From: Bacteroidales bacterium
GTDB taxonomy: Bacteria; Bacteroidota; Bacteroidia; Bacteroidales; F082
NCBI GenBank assembly: GCA_017461665.1
Contig: JAFTXI010000013.1
Span: 59,483 to 123,482, forward strand
Length of the DNA stretch: 64,000 nt
Direction: 5' to 3'
Below the pieces are notes generated by a model, which saw nothing but the letters and a program-made list of their open reading frames with translations, did not search any database and was not told the DNA's origin. The translations under genes were made by a program, and so were the position numbers. The stretch's first letter is position 1. Each line of letters opens with the position of its first letter. Shown one piece after another: positions 16,080 to 25,222 of this stretch.

Positions 16080-17292
16080 GGACAGAAAACATATCGTTTT
16101 TTTGGCTCGATGGTATCCGCATCGCTACGACCCCATGTTCGGTCTCTTCGTGCAGCGTCATGCCGAAGCAGCAGCGATATATAATGATGTTACTGTGATT
16201 TATTGTCAACAGGCAACAGACAACGAACAACAGACTTCGTCCACAGAAAACCAATCAACCGTAGGGACGTATCGCATACGTCCATTTGAAATCGTAAGAA
16301 CATCAGAAAACAATGTCGATACAATTCGTATCTATTATAAAAAACCAAAAAACAAAATATTATCTTTATTGCGTTTCTATCGCGCCAACATGATTGGATT
16401 GAGATTATGCAAGTCTCTCGTAGAGACACAAGGACGTGTGTCTAAAAAAATAGATATGATTCACGTCCACATCTTGACGAGATTAGGCGTCATCGCATGG
16501 ATACAAAAGATTCTTCACGGAACACCTTATATAATTACTGAACATTGGTCGAGGTATCTTCCAGGAAATGACTTCGGCGGCTTCTTCAGGAAGCTATTTA
16601 CAAAAATCGTCGTGCGTAATGCGAAGACCGTCACTGTCGTGACAGAGAATCTCGGCAATGCGATGAAAGCTCACGGATTGAGAAACGACAATTACGTCGT
16701 TCTCCCAAATGTCGTGAATCTCGATATGTTTCATATCAATCGTAGTGACGTATCGCATACATCCACCAAAATAATTCACATCAGTTGTTTTGAAGACAAG
16801 TCGAAAAACATCAGCGGACTGTTGGAGTCGTTGAAGATTGTTGAAGAGAGAGGTATCGACTTTCAATGCACCTTGATTGGCGATGGGATGGACTTCGACA
16901 TGATGATGATGAAGGCTGAAGAACTACATTTAATTAATAAGGTATGTTTCACCGGATTGTTGGAAGGACAGAAATTAGCCGACGAACTCGCATCGGGAGA
17001 TTTTTTGGTATTATCGAGCAACTATGAAAATATGCCTGTCGTGATACTTGAAGCCTTGGCATCCGGCTTGCCGGTAGTAAGCACCAATGTCGGCGGTATC
17101 AAAGAAATGATTGACGAGACGAAAGGCATCTTAGTTGAACCACGAAACAAAGAAGCCTTGGCAGAAGCCATCATAAAGATGATTGAAACACATAAAAATT
17201 ATGATGCAAATTATTTGAGAAACAGCGTCATTGCAAAATACGGTTACGAGAGCGTCGGAAGGTTCTTAGATTCAATTTACAATCTACAATGA
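16072..17292 (+). CDS. GT4-family glycosyltransferase with two palindromes inside the coding sequence
   Basis: 406 residues, GT-B fold. N-terminal part: ARWYPHRYDPMFGLFVQRHA, HVHILTRLG and ITEHWSRYLPG. C-terminal glycosyltransferase group 1 part: VVLPNVVNLDMF, ISCFEDKSKNISGLLESLK, then SNYENMPVVILEALASGLPV and VSTNVGGIKEMI (the EX7E nucleotide-sugar site). The acceptor is unknown; a surface polysaccharide or LPS sugar is likely. ACAACAG words plus a type-2 palindrome encode residues ~46-71 (VGTYRIRP at 64-71). A second, diverged palindrome encodes RSDVSHTST (224-232) in a different frame. Confidence 0.87.
   Translation: MNKDRKHIVFLARWYPHRYDPMFGLFVQRHAEAAAIYNDVTVIYCQQATDNEQQTSSTENQSTVGTYRIRPFEIVRTSENNVDTIRIYYKKPKNKILSLLRFYRANMIGLRLCKSLVETQGRVSKKIDMIHVHILTRLGVIAWIQKILHGTPYIITEHWSRYLPGNDFGGFFRKLFTKIVVRNAKTVTVVTENLGNAMKAHGLRNDNYVVLPNVVNLDMFHINRSDVSHTSTKIIHISCFEDKSKNISGLLESLKIVEERGIDFQCTLIGDGMDFDMMMMKAEELHLINKVCFTGLLEGQKLADELASGDFLVLSSNYENMPVVILEALASGLPVVSTNVGGIKEMIDETKGILVEPRNKEALAEAIIKMIETHKNYDANYLRNSVIAKYGYESVGRFLDSIYNLQ
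16261..16283 (+). repeat. Type-2 palindrome inside the glycosyltransferase gene, copy 1
   Basis: GTAGGGACGTATCGCATACG then TCC, identical to positions 4947-4969. It is read in the frame giving VGTYRIR. It is preceded at 16207-16236 by ACAACAG-type words. Confidence 0.85.
16742..16764 (+). repeat. Type-2 palindrome inside the glycosyltransferase gene, copy 2
   Basis: GTAGTGACGTATCGCATACA then TCC, two substitutions from copy 1, read in another frame (RSDVSHTS). It lies between VVNLDMFHIN and the start of the second Rossmann domain, a natural linker. Confidence 0.8.
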
Positions 17293-17418
17293 ACAATTTA
17301 CAATTGTTGAAAATTGAAAGTTAAATCTCTCGGACGTGTGACTTTTTTTTTAAAATTCATCATCAACAATATATATATAAATCGTTAAACTCGTGTTAAC
17401 ATTTAAAATTAATAAATC

Positions 17419-18063
17419 ATGAAGAAACTCTTACTCATTATATGCATTATGTTTTCTATAACATTGAATGCACAAAGCGAATTTTATTTCGGTCCAAAAA
17501 TTGGTTATAAATCAACCGATTACTATTTAAATAGACTTAATATGCACTATCATAACAAAGGCAACTTAACACTTGGTGCTTACGGAAGAATTTTGTTTAA
17601 CAACAATATCAACATACAATCGGAGTTGATGTATAACTACTCAACAATTACGCGAATGGGATGTGTCCAACCAGGTACTATTCTCAAAGTTAGAAATCAT
17701 TCTTTTGCATTGCCGATATATTTTGGTTATCAGTTTATCAATCGCGACAATTTTAACATGAGAGCCAATATGGGTCCTGTCGTCAATTTCAATTTTGACA
17801 AATGCGTTGAATACATGGGAAGGGAACCCGATCATAGTTCCAATGTTGAAGTAAGTGCTATGCAAGTATGGAATTACAATTTTGCTAATCTTGGTGCTGC
17901 TTTCAACATCGGTGCTGATATATATAGATTTACAGTTGACCTCAGCTATAGTTTAGGACTTACTAATGTGTTTCCTAATGGAGTTTTATTAGACAATTTG
18001 CATCATTCTACTAATAAATTAAACACCTTCACTTTCACTGTTGGATATAGATTTGGGAAGTAA
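17419..18063 (+). CDS. Outer-membrane beta-barrel protein, porin-like family
   Basis: 214 residues: a signal peptide (LLLIICIMFSITLNAQS), then alternating beta strands with FYFGPKIGYKSTDYY, YGRILFNNNINIQSELMYNY, ALPIYFGYQF and MRANMGPVVNFNF, ending in TFTFTVGYRFGK, a C-terminal strand with an aromatic near the end. This is the 'PorT-like/outer membrane beta-barrel' superfamily, with no specific function recognisable. It has its own bidirectional terminator. Confidence 0.75.
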   Translation: MKKLLLIICIMFSITLNAQSEFYFGPKIGYKSTDYYLNRLNMHYHNKGNLTLGAYGRILFNNNINIQSELMYNYSTITRMGCVQPGTILKVRNHSFALPIYFGYQFINRDNFNMRANMGPVVNFNFDKCVEYMGREPDHSSNVEVSAMQVWNYNFANLGAAFNIGADIYRFTVDLSYSLGLTNVFPNGVLLDNLHHSTNKLNTFTFTVGYRFGK

Positions 18064-18084
18064 ACAATTGATAAATATTTAAAG

Positions 18085-18117
18085 AAAACGCTGCTGTTAT
18101 CGAACGGCAGCGTTTTT
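18085..18117 (+). terminator. Bidirectional terminator between convergent genes
   Basis: AAAACGCTGC (18085-18094) pairs with GCAGCGTTTT (18107-18116) around a 12-base loop, with a T tract on the plus strand and an A tract that serves the minus-strand gene ending at 18121. Confidence 0.85.
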
Positions 18118-18120
18118 AAT

Positions 18121-18576
18121 TTAATCATTTATCTCTATCTTTAACGCCCTAAATATGTTAAACACCAAATAACAAATACTTAATACAAAAGTCCAATAGA
18201 ACAAATATCTGTAATCGGATTGGATTGTGAACGTCAATATTATTAACAGCAAAGAATAAAATATATTCGGTACGATGAATATATTTCTTAACGTGCTTTT
18301 ATTAACATTTTGATATTCTGTCACAAAAAATTTTGGTAATTGTGAAAAATCGTCCTTCGATTTAATCTTTTTGTATCTTAACAATATCAATGTAGTTACA
18401 CTTTCTATAACAAGATATGACACTCCTGCAATGGCAAGCTCTTTAATATCTTTTCCGATGTCTATTGATGGAATAGAAAACATAAGCCATCCCAATAAGG
18501 CTACTACAAGTAAAATCAATAAAACGTTGATAGGAGTAAATTTGATTTGGAGTTTTGATGAAATTAATTCTGACAT
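18121..18576 (-). CDS. Small four-helix membrane protein, unknown function
   Basis: 151 residues with four hydrophobic stretches (VLLILLVVALLGWLMF, ELAIAGVSYLVIESVTTLIL, NIFIVPNIFYSLLLIILTF, LFYWTFVLSICYLVFNIF). No family motif is recognised. It carries its own promoter, is monocistronic, and shares a terminator with the barrel gene. Confidence 0.6.
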   Translation of the reverse strand: MSELISSKLQIKFTPINVLLILLVVALLGWLMFSIPSIDIGKDIKELAIAGVSYLVIESVTTLILLRYKKIKSKDDFSQLPKFFVTEYQNVNKSTLRNIFIVPNIFYSLLLIILTFTIQSDYRYLFYWTFVLSICYLVFNIFRALKIEIND

Positions 18577-18641
18577 AATTTTATAATTTTAAATTTTCGA
18601 GTTCGTCCCGAAACCGGCAGATCGTTCATCGACTTACGCTG

Positions 18642-18649
18642 CAAAATTA
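18642..18649 (-). promoter_or_regulatory. Promoter -7 element for the four-helix membrane protein
   Basis: The complement reads TAATTTTG, 65 bases upstream of ATG 18576, giving a leader of about 60 bases. Confidence 0.55.
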
Positions 18650-18675
18650 TGTAGAATCAGTTATTTCGCATTATG

Positions 18676-20205
18676 TTACATTATGTTGCCGTTATGTTTC
18701 TGCAAAAAAGACTTCATATCTTCATTCACATTATTCATCATTGTTTTTTCAGACACTCTTTTCTTACGACTTACGCAACCTTGATACGACAATCCTAAGA
18801 GCGCTGCCTTATGAATCTCTGAAACACATAGAAGCGAAAGCATGCAATATTCTATTTCTCCTTTGTTCAATTCGGGGAAAGTCTTTCTGAATTTATTTGT
18901 AAAATCATTAAAACAAAGGTTTATTTCCTTTTCCAAACTCATCATCTCATTTTCCTTGAGGCGAATCATGCTGGCACTTACATTAGCAGCGCTTAAATCA
19001 GATTCGCTTTCGCATTTGTCTTTGATAGAAACAAAAATTTCTGACGAAGTGAATTTGTTCCATCTTTCAGAGAAATCTTCTTTGTTGGCTGTTTTTCTCT
19101 TTTTCTTAAGGAAGATTATAATGAAAGTATTTATTATTATAATCAATGAAATAATAAGAGAAATTGAGTTTCTGCTATCCTTTTCACTTTCGATATCCTG
19201 ACTTTCTTTCTCATATTCATACAAAAGATTCTCTGCTGTTGAAGCCCTTCTTTTATATTCTGAGAAAATATCATTTAAAGAATCGTGTTTTAAATCATGA
19301 TAAACCGACGACATTGTATCGCCACTGATAAGATAAAGATTCGAAAGTTGACTATGAGCCGACATCTGTTTTTTTATATCATCGGAATTAAGTGCAATTA
19401 TAGAATGTTTTATCGCCTTATCAATATCACCGTCGATATAATACAACATTGAGAGATAATTATTCAGGGAATAATTCATGGCGATTTTGTTGTCGGGCAA
19501 CATACTTATTCCCTTGATTCTGTTAGATGACAAACCTTCTAACTTTTCTTTTTGATGAAGAGCTGTTGTCAACGCCATGTATAATGCAGAAATCAGAGGT
19601 TCTTCTTTCTGAGCGAAATTCATGCTTTTCTGCATATAATATTGCAAGGTATCCGGATTTTCGTTTTCCGAAAGATAATAACAGATATTTCCAATCTTAC
19701 GATAGTCATGAACTATATTGTTTGAATCTAAAGAATTAAGACAATAATCCAACGACTTAAAATATAATTCTTTAGACAGGTTATAATTCTCACAATCGTA
19801 GAAAACATCGGCTATGTTTTTATAGACATCACCTTTTATATAATAGTTATCTTCTATCTTATCGGAAAACTTCAACGCTTTGATATAACACTTTATCGCA
19901 TCATCAAAATGACATCTTGTGTAATGACAATATCCTAAGATGTTATAAGATTCAGATAAAAGATAATAATTATTAACATTTGCTTTACAGTCGCTAACTG
20001 AATCTATAAAATCGTTAACAGAAATTATCAAACTATCATTAGCTACTTCATTGTCTGAGAAATAAACGTCAAAATCCTTAAATAACGAAGTGTTACTTAA
20101 GGATTTTTCAACTTTATTATTACAAGAAATCAGAGTAAGAAAGATTAGAAAGAACAACAAACATCTCATAACATCTACCCTTCCTTTTAATCTTTCATAT
20201 TTCAT
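18676..20205 (-). CDS. TPR-containing membrane-bound regulator with C-terminal DNA-binding-like domain
   Basis: 509 residues. A lipoprotein-like signal (FFLIFLTLISCNN) suggests that ATG 20169 (MRCLLFF) may be the true start. TPR-like repeats follow: YNILGYCHYTRCHFDDAIKC, YKNIADVFYDCENYNLSKEL and NYLSMLYYIDGDIDKAIKHS. A single transmembrane helix (ISLIISLIIIINTFIIIF) lies near residue 350, and a cytoplasmic C-terminal region of ~140 residues with FRKTFPELNKGEIEYCMLSL follows. That region resembles the winged-helix end of a common Bacteroidales regulator family (FPDLTxxE ... LGLSxxE). Its periplasmic TPR part probably senses partners. The 63.75 kb fragment belongs to a similar family. Confidence 0.7.
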   Translation of the reverse strand: MKYERLKGRVDVMRCLLFFLIFLTLISCNNKVEKSLSNTSLFKDFDVYFSDNEVANDSLIISVNDFIDSVSDCKANVNNYYLLSESYNILGYCHYTRCHFDDAIKCYIKALKFSDKIEDNYYIKGDVYKNIADVFYDCENYNLSKELYFKSLDYCLNSLDSNNIVHDYRKIGNICYYLSENENPDTLQYYMQKSMNFAQKEEPLISALYMALTTALHQKEKLEGLSSNRIKGISMLPDNKIAMNYSLNNYLSMLYYIDGDIDKAIKHSIIALNSDDIKKQMSAHSQLSNLYLISGDTMSSVYHDLKHDSLNDIFSEYKRRASTAENLLYEYEKESQDIESEKDSRNSISLIISLIIIINTFIIIFLKKKRKTANKEDFSERWNKFTSSEIFVSIKDKCESESDLSAANVSASMIRLKENEMMSLEKEINLCFNDFTNKFRKTFPELNKGEIEYCMLSLLCVSEIHKAALLGLSYQGCVSRKKRVSEKTMMNNVNEDMKSFLQKHNGNIM

Positions 20206-20222
20206 CTTTTATTTTTAATCAT

Positions 20223-20278
20223 CAGACGCAGCAATTACATATTGTTTATTATTATAGGTGTAATTGATACGTCTCTAC
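20223..20278. repeat. Type-1 hairpin element, copy D
   Basis: AGACGCAG-CAATTAC ... GTAATTGATAC-GTCTCTAC, in the same orientation as copy A. It begins only about six bases after the lpxC stop, exactly where other Bacteroidota continue into FabZ. Confidence 0.8.
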
Positions 20279-20284
20279 AAGTTT

Positions 20285-21196
20285 TTATTCAAGGTTTTCG
20301 ATTATCATCTTAACAAATTCGGTGTTTGCAAGATGTCCAGGTTTGAAAGCCTTCACATGACCGAGTATTGGTTTTCCGAGCAACGCCATATCACCAATCA
20401 AATCTAAGAGTTTATGGCGAGCCGGTTCGTTTTCAAAATGTAAAGTAGTGTTATTCAAGATACCACCTTGATGAATGCCAACCGATTCCATATTGAAAAG
20501 TTTTGCCACGCGTTGAAGTTCGCCAGCAGGAACGACATCTTCCACGAAGACGATAGCTGTAGAGAGGTCGCCGCCTTTGATAAGATTATGCTTCAACAAC
20601 ATCTCTAACTCTTGGAAAAATACGAAGGTACGACAAGGCGCTATCTCCCTTTCAAAGTCAGCCATACTTCTGAGAGTCGCGGTTTGAGGTTTGAGAACCT
20701 GCGAATTATAATCGACGCTTACTTCCATTTTGAAGTCGTCGGCAGGTTTAATGCTAATCTCGCAACCTATTTTAGGATGAAAATAAGTCACTGCTTTTTT
20801 GATACGAAGATATTCGCGTTCGGCATCTTGTTCAACTATTCCGGCAGATTTAAGAGCCTCGAGCATATAACGAGCGCTGCCGTCTTGGATTGGAGGTTCC
20901 TCGCAGTTGATGTCAATCAATACGTTATCGACGCCTGCACCTCTGAGAGAAGCGAGAATATGTTCTACTGTATAAACTCTTACGCCGTTTTGAGCTATTG
21001 TAGTTCCTCGTGAAGTATCAACCACGTTTTCCACTCTTGCCTCTACAATAGGTTTTCCTTCTACGTCTATTCTTCTGAATTTAATTCCGTGATTTATTTC
21101 GGCAGGATGGAATGTCAAAGTTCCTCTCTGACCCGTATGTAATCCTGTGCCATTTAAGCTAACAGATTGTTTTATTGTTTTTTGTCTTTCAATCAT
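20285..21196 (-). CDS. lpxC: UDP-3-O-acyl-N-acetylglucosamine deacetylase LpxC, without the usual FabZ fusion
   Basis: 303 residues. It is the zinc-dependent committed step of lipid A synthesis. Motifs: [39 protein letters not shown] (Zn His), [17 protein letters not shown] [11 protein letters not shown], and [16 protein letters not shown] (Zn His and Asp). It ends at [19 protein letters not shown]. In most Bacteroidota LpxC is fused to the dehydratase FabZ (~460 residues in total). Here the protein stops at the domain boundary, and type-1 hairpin D follows at once. The start overlaps lpxD by 4 bases (ATGA). Confidence 0.95.
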   Translation of the reverse strand: MIERQKTIKQSVSLNGTGLHTGQRGTLTFHPAEINHGIKFRRIDVEGKPIVEARVENVVDTSRGTTIAQNGVRVYTVEHILASLRGAGVDNVLIDINCEEPPIQDGSARYMLEALKSAGIVEQDAEREYLRIKKAVTYFHPKIGCEISIKPADDFKMEVSVDYNSQVLKPQTATLRSMADFEREIAPCRTFVFFQELEMLLKHNLIKGGDLSTAIVFVEDVVPAGELQRVAKLFNMESVGIHQGGILNNTTLHFENEPARHKLLDLIGDMALLGKPILGHVKAFKPGHLANTEFVKMIIENLE

Positions 21197-22227
21197 TTCT
21201 CTATTTCTTTTAATTTCTTCTCAAGTTCCTCGATACGTTTCACCAACTTATCCATATTTTTGATATGTACCGAAGATCTCAGATAGTCTTTAATATTAAA
21301 GGCAGGAGAACCCATCAGTTCTTCGCCGTTTTTCTTCACGTTACCCAATATTCCGGATTGAGCGCCTATCTTTGTTCCGTCGGCTATATGTATATGACCA
21401 ACGAAGCCAACCTGACCTGCTATCACGCAGTTGGAACCTATTTTCGTTGAACCGCTTACGCCTGTCTGAGCAGCGATGGCAGTGTTCTTTCCGAGTTCTA
21501 CGTTATGAGCTATTTGAATAAGGTTATCCAATTTCACTCCATCATTGATTCTCGTCGATCCCATCGTAGCACAGTCAATACAGGTGTTAGCGCCAATCTC
21601 AACGTTATTACCGAGTACCACATTACCTATCTGAGGTATTTTCTTATATGAGCCGTCCTCTTGAGGAGCGAAGCCGAATCCGTCAGCGCCTATCACGCAA
21701 CCTGAATGTAAGATACACGATTTTCCCACCACGCTCTGTGCATAAAGTTTCGCGCCGGCATAGATGACAGTGTCGTCGCCGATGACGACATCATCGCCAA
21801 TATAAACCTGAGGATAAATCTTGACTCTGTTACCTATCTTTGCTCTTTCGCCGATGAAAGCGAACTCACCAATATATACGTCTTCGCCGTAAGTAGCGTC
21901 TTTCGAGATGAACGACAATGAAGAGACGCCGCTCTTTGCCTGCATAAACTGTTGGTAGAGACCGAGCAGCTGAGCGAAGGCAGCGTATGCGTCAGGCACT
22001 CTGATGAGAGTTGCGCTCACTTTGTCTTGAAGTTCAAAGTCGTTGTTGATTAAAACTATCGATGATTGAGTGGTATATAAATATTGTGAATATTTGGGAT
22101 TGGCGAGGAAGCTCAACATTCCTGGAGCGCCTTCCTCAATCTTTGCTACGTTATAGACTTTCACATCAGGATTGCCTTCTATTGTACCTGATAAAAATGT
22201 AGCGATTTGTGTTGCAGAAAATTCCAT
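21193..22227 (-). CDS. lpxD: UDP-3-O-(3-hydroxyacyl)glucosamine N-acyltransferase LpxD
   Basis: 344 residues from ATG 22227 ([14 protein letters not shown]). A longer reading to 22257 would overlap the upstream gene and has no support. An N-terminal uridine-binding domain is followed by left-handed beta-helix hexapeptides ([38 protein letters not shown]). The catalytic His is in [11 protein letters not shown], and the family signature is [16 protein letters not shown]. The C-terminal helical coiled coil is [19 protein letters not shown]. It acylates the product of LpxC. The order lpxD-lpxC is conserved; lpxA, which normally follows, is absent here. Confidence 0.95.
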   Translation of the reverse strand: MEFSATQIATFLSGTIEGNPDVKVYNVAKIEEGAPGMLSFLANPKYSQYLYTTQSSIVLINNDFELQDKVSATLIRVPDAYAAFAQLLGLYQQFMQAKSGVSSLSFISKDATYGEDVYIGEFAFIGERAKIGNRVKIYPQVYIGDDVVIGDDTVIYAGAKLYAQSVVGKSCILHSGCVIGADGFGFAPQEDGSYKKIPQIGNVVLGNNVEIGANTCIDCATMGSTRINDGVKLDNLIQIAHNVELGKNTAIAAQTGVSGSTKIGSNCVIAGQVGFVGHIHIADGTKIGAQSGILGNVKKNGEELMGSPAFNIKDYLRSSVHIKNMDKLVKRIEELEKKLKEIEK

Positions 22228-22237
22228 AATCATTTGT

Positions 22238-22747
22238 TTATAAGGCATTAAATTCACGCTTGATGCTTACGACAGCCTTTTCTACCATCGGGTTATTGAA
22301 TGAAGCCAACTTATGAGCTATCATCGCGATGTCGGCATCGGGGTTGTCGTTGAAGACCGCGTTGATATTTTGCAGCACTTCTTCTTTAGCCAAGACGACA
22401 AGTTTCCAGGTGTTTTCGGACACATAAAGACGCTGAGCGAGATTGTGTTCAAACTCGTCTTCTACATTTTGAAGAAGCGAGAATTGAAAATCGTCTCTCG
22501 ATATTGCCGGATTAAAAATGCGTTTCACCAAGACCGGAAACTGTATACGTTCGATGTAAAGCAGCAAGCGTTCGTATGCCTGAATCTTTAGCGGGATTAA
22601 TAATTTAGCTGAGATGACAGACAGATCATCATCGCGTGATTTATTGTCGATAACGTTAGCTTGTTTCCTATCTCTCATAAATTGAATTACAAGAGTTAAT
22701 GCCATCACTATTAACAATACTATCAGTGCGATATTTATGAAATCCAT
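22238..22747 (-). CDS. Conserved Bacteroidota membrane-anchored protein of unknown function (DUF7935-like)
   Basis: 169 residues from ATG 22747 ([12 protein letters not shown]). The promoter element at 22765-22772 lies downstream of an in-frame ATG at 22783, which rules that start out. One N-terminal helix ([18 protein letters not shown]) precedes a soluble helical domain with [38 protein letters not shown] and [11 protein letters not shown]. This matches a small family usually found upstream of lpxD in Bacteroidota. Function unknown. Confidence 0.72.
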   Translation of the reverse strand: MDFINIALIVLLIVMALTLVIQFMRDRKQANVIDNKSRDDDLSVISAKLLIPLKIQAYERLLLYIERIQFPVLVKRIFNPAISRDDFQFSLLQNVEDEFEHNLAQRLYVSENTWKLVVLAKEEVLQNINAVFNDNPDADIAMIAHKLASFNNPMVEKAVVSIKREFNAL

Positions 22748-22764
22748 CTTCAAAAATTTTTGTG

Positions 22765-22772
22765 CAAAGTTA
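22765..22772 (-). promoter_or_regulatory. Promoter -7 element for the unknown gene-lpxD-lpxC operon
   Basis: The complement reads TAACTTTG, 18 bases upstream of ATG 22747. It decides the start codon of the gene. Confidence 0.65.
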
Positions 22773-22828
22773 ATTAAAAACATTTTAATAAATTATAAAA
22801 ATAATGTGTTTTTTATCGCAAAAAATAG

Positions 22829-22836
22829 TAATTTTG
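22829..22836 (+). promoter_or_regulatory. Promoter -7 element for aspartate aminotransferase
   Basis: TAATTTTG, about 50 bases upstream of the ATG; divergent from the lpxD operon promoter. Confidence 0.6.
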
Positions 22837-22887
22837 TGACATTGAAATTAATCAGTTTTAAACATAAATTTTAAAAATTCAGATAAG

Positions 22888-24096
22888 ATGGAAAACATAG
22901 TTTTATCACAGAGAGTCAATAATATGGCAGAATCAGCCACATTAAAGATGACTCAATTGAGCCGTGAATTAAAAGCACAAGGCATCGACGTTATCTCATT
23001 AAGCATTGGCGAACCTGACTTCAACACTCCAGTTGCTGCAAAACAAGCAGGTATCGACGCTATCAACAACAACGACACACACTATCCTCCAGTACCTGGT
23101 ACACCTGCATTACGCAAAGCCATCGCTGAAAAGCTAAGACGCGACAACGGTTTAGACTATACAGATGCCGACATCATCGTTTCTAACGGTGCAAAACAAG
23201 CTATCACCAACGTTTTCATGGCTATCGTTGACAAAGGCGACGAAGTCATCATCCCAGCTCCTTTCTGGGTATCTTATCCTGAAATGGTAAAATTAGCCGA
23301 CGGCACTCCTGTATTCATCAACACAACAGCAGAACAAAACTTCAAAATCACTGCTGAACAATTGGAAGCAGCTATCACTCCTAACACTAAGGCTTTCATC
23401 TTCAGCACTCCATGTAACCCTTCAGGTTCAGTATATACTAAAGAAGAATTGGCTTCTTTGGCTGAAGTATTCAAAAAACACCCAAGAATCATCATCTTGT
23501 CAGACGAGATCTATGAATTCATCCAATACGAACAAAAACACGAAAGCATGGGTCAATTCACAGAGTTGAAAGACAGATTAGTCATCATCAACGGTGTTGC
23601 TAAAGGTTATGCCATGACAGGTTGGCGTATAGGTTACATCGCAGCTCCTAAAGCTATCGTCTCAGCATGTAACAAAATCCAAGGTCAATATACATCAGGT
23701 ATCTGTACAATAGCTCAAGCAGCTTCATTGGAAGCAGTGAAGATGTCTCCTGAAAACTCAGAAGAAATCCAAACTATGCTCAAGGCTTTCAGAAACCGCC
23801 GCGACATGTTCTTCGACCTCTTGAGCGAAATCCCAGGTATCAAATTGAGCAAACCAGCAGGCGCATTCTATATGTTCCCAGAAATCAAATCTTACTTCGG
23901 CAAGACTGACGGTGAGACAACAATCAACAACAGCGACGACCTCTGCTTGTATCTCTTGAACAAAGCTCACGTTGCTTGTGTTGCAGGAACAGCCTTCGGT
24001 AATGGCGAATGTATCCGCCTCTCATACGCTACATCAGAAGACAAACTTCGTGAAGCAGCAGCAAGAATTAAAGAAGCATTAAGCAGACTTAAATAA
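22888..24096 (+). CDS. aspC: Aspartate aminotransferase, class I/II PLP enzyme
   Basis: 402 residues, fold type I. Motifs: SLSIGEPDFNTPVAAKQAGI, NNNDTHYPPVPGTPALRKAI, IVSNGAKQAITNVFMAIVD and STPCNPSGSVYTKEEL. The PLP lysine is in VAKGYAMTGWRIGYI (~243); the substrate Arg is in CIRLSYATSEDKL. It interconverts aspartate/2-oxoglutarate and oxaloacetate/glutamate. Codon use is strongly biased, unlike its neighbours, suggesting a highly expressed gene. Confidence 0.93.
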   Translation: MENIVLSQRVNNMAESATLKMTQLSRELKAQGIDVISLSIGEPDFNTPVAAKQAGIDAINNNDTHYPPVPGTPALRKAIAEKLRRDNGLDYTDADIIVSNGAKQAITNVFMAIVDKGDEVIIPAPFWVSYPEMVKLADGTPVFINTTAEQNFKITAEQLEAAITPNTKAFIFSTPCNPSGSVYTKEELASLAEVFKKHPRIIILSDEIYEFIQYEQKHESMGQFTELKDRLVIINGVAKGYAMTGWRIGYIAAPKAIVSACNKIQGQYTSGICTIAQAASLEAVKMSPENSEEIQTMLKAFRNRRDMFFDLLSEIPGIKLSKPAGAFYMFPEIKSYFGKTDGETTINNSDDLCLYLLNKAHVACVAGTAFGNGECIRLSYATSEDKLREAAARIKEALSRLK

Positions 24097-24099
24097 TCG

Positions 24100-24185
24100 A
24101 GTCTATCAGTCTATGGGTCTATAAGTCTATGAGTTGTTACAACTTATGCTTATAGACTCATTGACTTATTGACTTATAGACTTAA
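24100..24185. repeat. GTCTATGAGTCTATAAG word array
   Basis: Repeated words GTCTATCAGTCTATGGGTC and TATAAGTCTATGAG, then the approximate complement ACTTATGCTTATAGACTC and ATTGACTTATAGAC, form a loose inverted repeat between aspC and the heptose kinase. The same words are seen at 4996-5013 and 60020-60042. Confidence 0.7.
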
Positions 24186-24189
24186 AAAA

Positions 24190-25173
24190 ATGAGAAACTT
24201 ATTCGATTCATTCAACGAACAAAAGATAATGATTGTCGGCGATGTCATGCTCGACATCTACACCAAGGGCAAGGTAGAACGAATCTCTCCCGAGGCGCCG
24301 GTTCCGATAGTGTCGGTCACTGAAAGTTTCTCGCGTTTGGGCGGCGCTGCCAACGTAGCCCAAAACCTTAAATCCTTAGGAGCCAATCCAATATTATGCT
24401 CCGTCATAGGCAACGATGAAAAGTCGAACGAACTGCTACGACTGATGCAGGAACAAGGAATGAGCACAGCGGGCATAGTGAGAAGCGACGAAAGGATAAC
24501 AACGCGCAAAGAGCGCATCATGAGTAACAACGCCCAAATGTTACGCGTTGATACTGAAGACACCATCGACCTCACGAAAAACGAACATTTTTCCCTCTTG
24601 AAAAAAATCAACGAGATGCTCGAAAAAGAAAATGTCGGAGGAATAATCTTACAAGATTATAACAAAGGTGTCTTGACCGAAGACCTTATTAAAGAAATCA
24701 TCAACATAGCCAAAGAAAGAAACATAGCTGTTGGTGTCGATCCTAAGAAAAAGAATTTCCTGACATATAAAGATGTCACGTTCTTCAAGCCAAATCTGAA
24801 AGAACTGAGAGAAGGCATAGGAATGAACTCCAAGGAAGACAGCATCGAGGATATAACAAAAGCTGCCGATTCACTTCAGAAGATACTGAATTGCAGATAC
24901 ATCATGACGACATTGTCGGAGAGAGGAGTCATAATAAAAGATTATGTGACTGGAGATTGTCATCATCTTCCGGCGCATCTGCGAAAGATAGCAGACGTCT
25001 CGGGAGCCGGCGACACAGTGCTGAGCGTAGCGATGTTATGCTTAGTTTGCCAACAAGACGCACGCGCCATCGCAGCCTTATCCAACCTCGCTGGAGGATT
25101 GGTGTGCGAAGAACTCGGTGTCGTACCTATTAATAAAGAAAGACTTTTGGAAGAAAGCAAAAAAATTATTTGA
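24190..25173 (+). CDS. rfaE1: D-glycero-beta-D-manno-heptose-7-phosphate kinase (RfaE1/HldE kinase domain)
   Basis: 327 residues from ATG 24190 (MRNLFDSFNEQK). The 21-base longer reading begins inside a repeat array with TTG and is rejected. PfkB/ribokinase fold: MIVGDVMLDIYTKGKVERIS, PEAPVPIVSV, RLGGAANVAQNLKSLGANP, VDPKKKNF, and the anion hole GAGDTVLSVAM (Asp base). It makes heptose-1,7-bisphosphate for LPS core heptose. The adenylyltransferase domain is not fused, as is common in Bacteroidota. Confidence 0.88.
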   Translation: MRNLFDSFNEQKIMIVGDVMLDIYTKGKVERISPEAPVPIVSVTESFSRLGGAANVAQNLKSLGANPILCSVIGNDEKSNELLRLMQEQGMSTAGIVRSDERITTRKERIMSNNAQMLRVDTEDTIDLTKNEHFSLLKKINEMLEKENVGGIILQDYNKGVLTEDLIKEIINIAKERNIAVGVDPKKKNFLTYKDVTFFKPNLKELREGIGMNSKEDSIEDITKAADSLQKILNCRYIMTTLSERGVIIKDYVTGDCHHLPAHLRKIADVSGAGDTVLSVAMLCLVCQQDARAIAALSNLAGGLVCEELGVVPINKERLLEESKKII

Positions 25174-25222
25174 CAATAATAATACACCATAATAAAAAAC
25201 AATCTATTTCGTTTTGGGCATT

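Noticed and set aside
18676-20205. The TPR protein as a hybrid two-component sensor
   Set aside because: There are no histidine kinase or receiver motifs; only TPR, one membrane helix and a C-terminal DNA-binding-like part.
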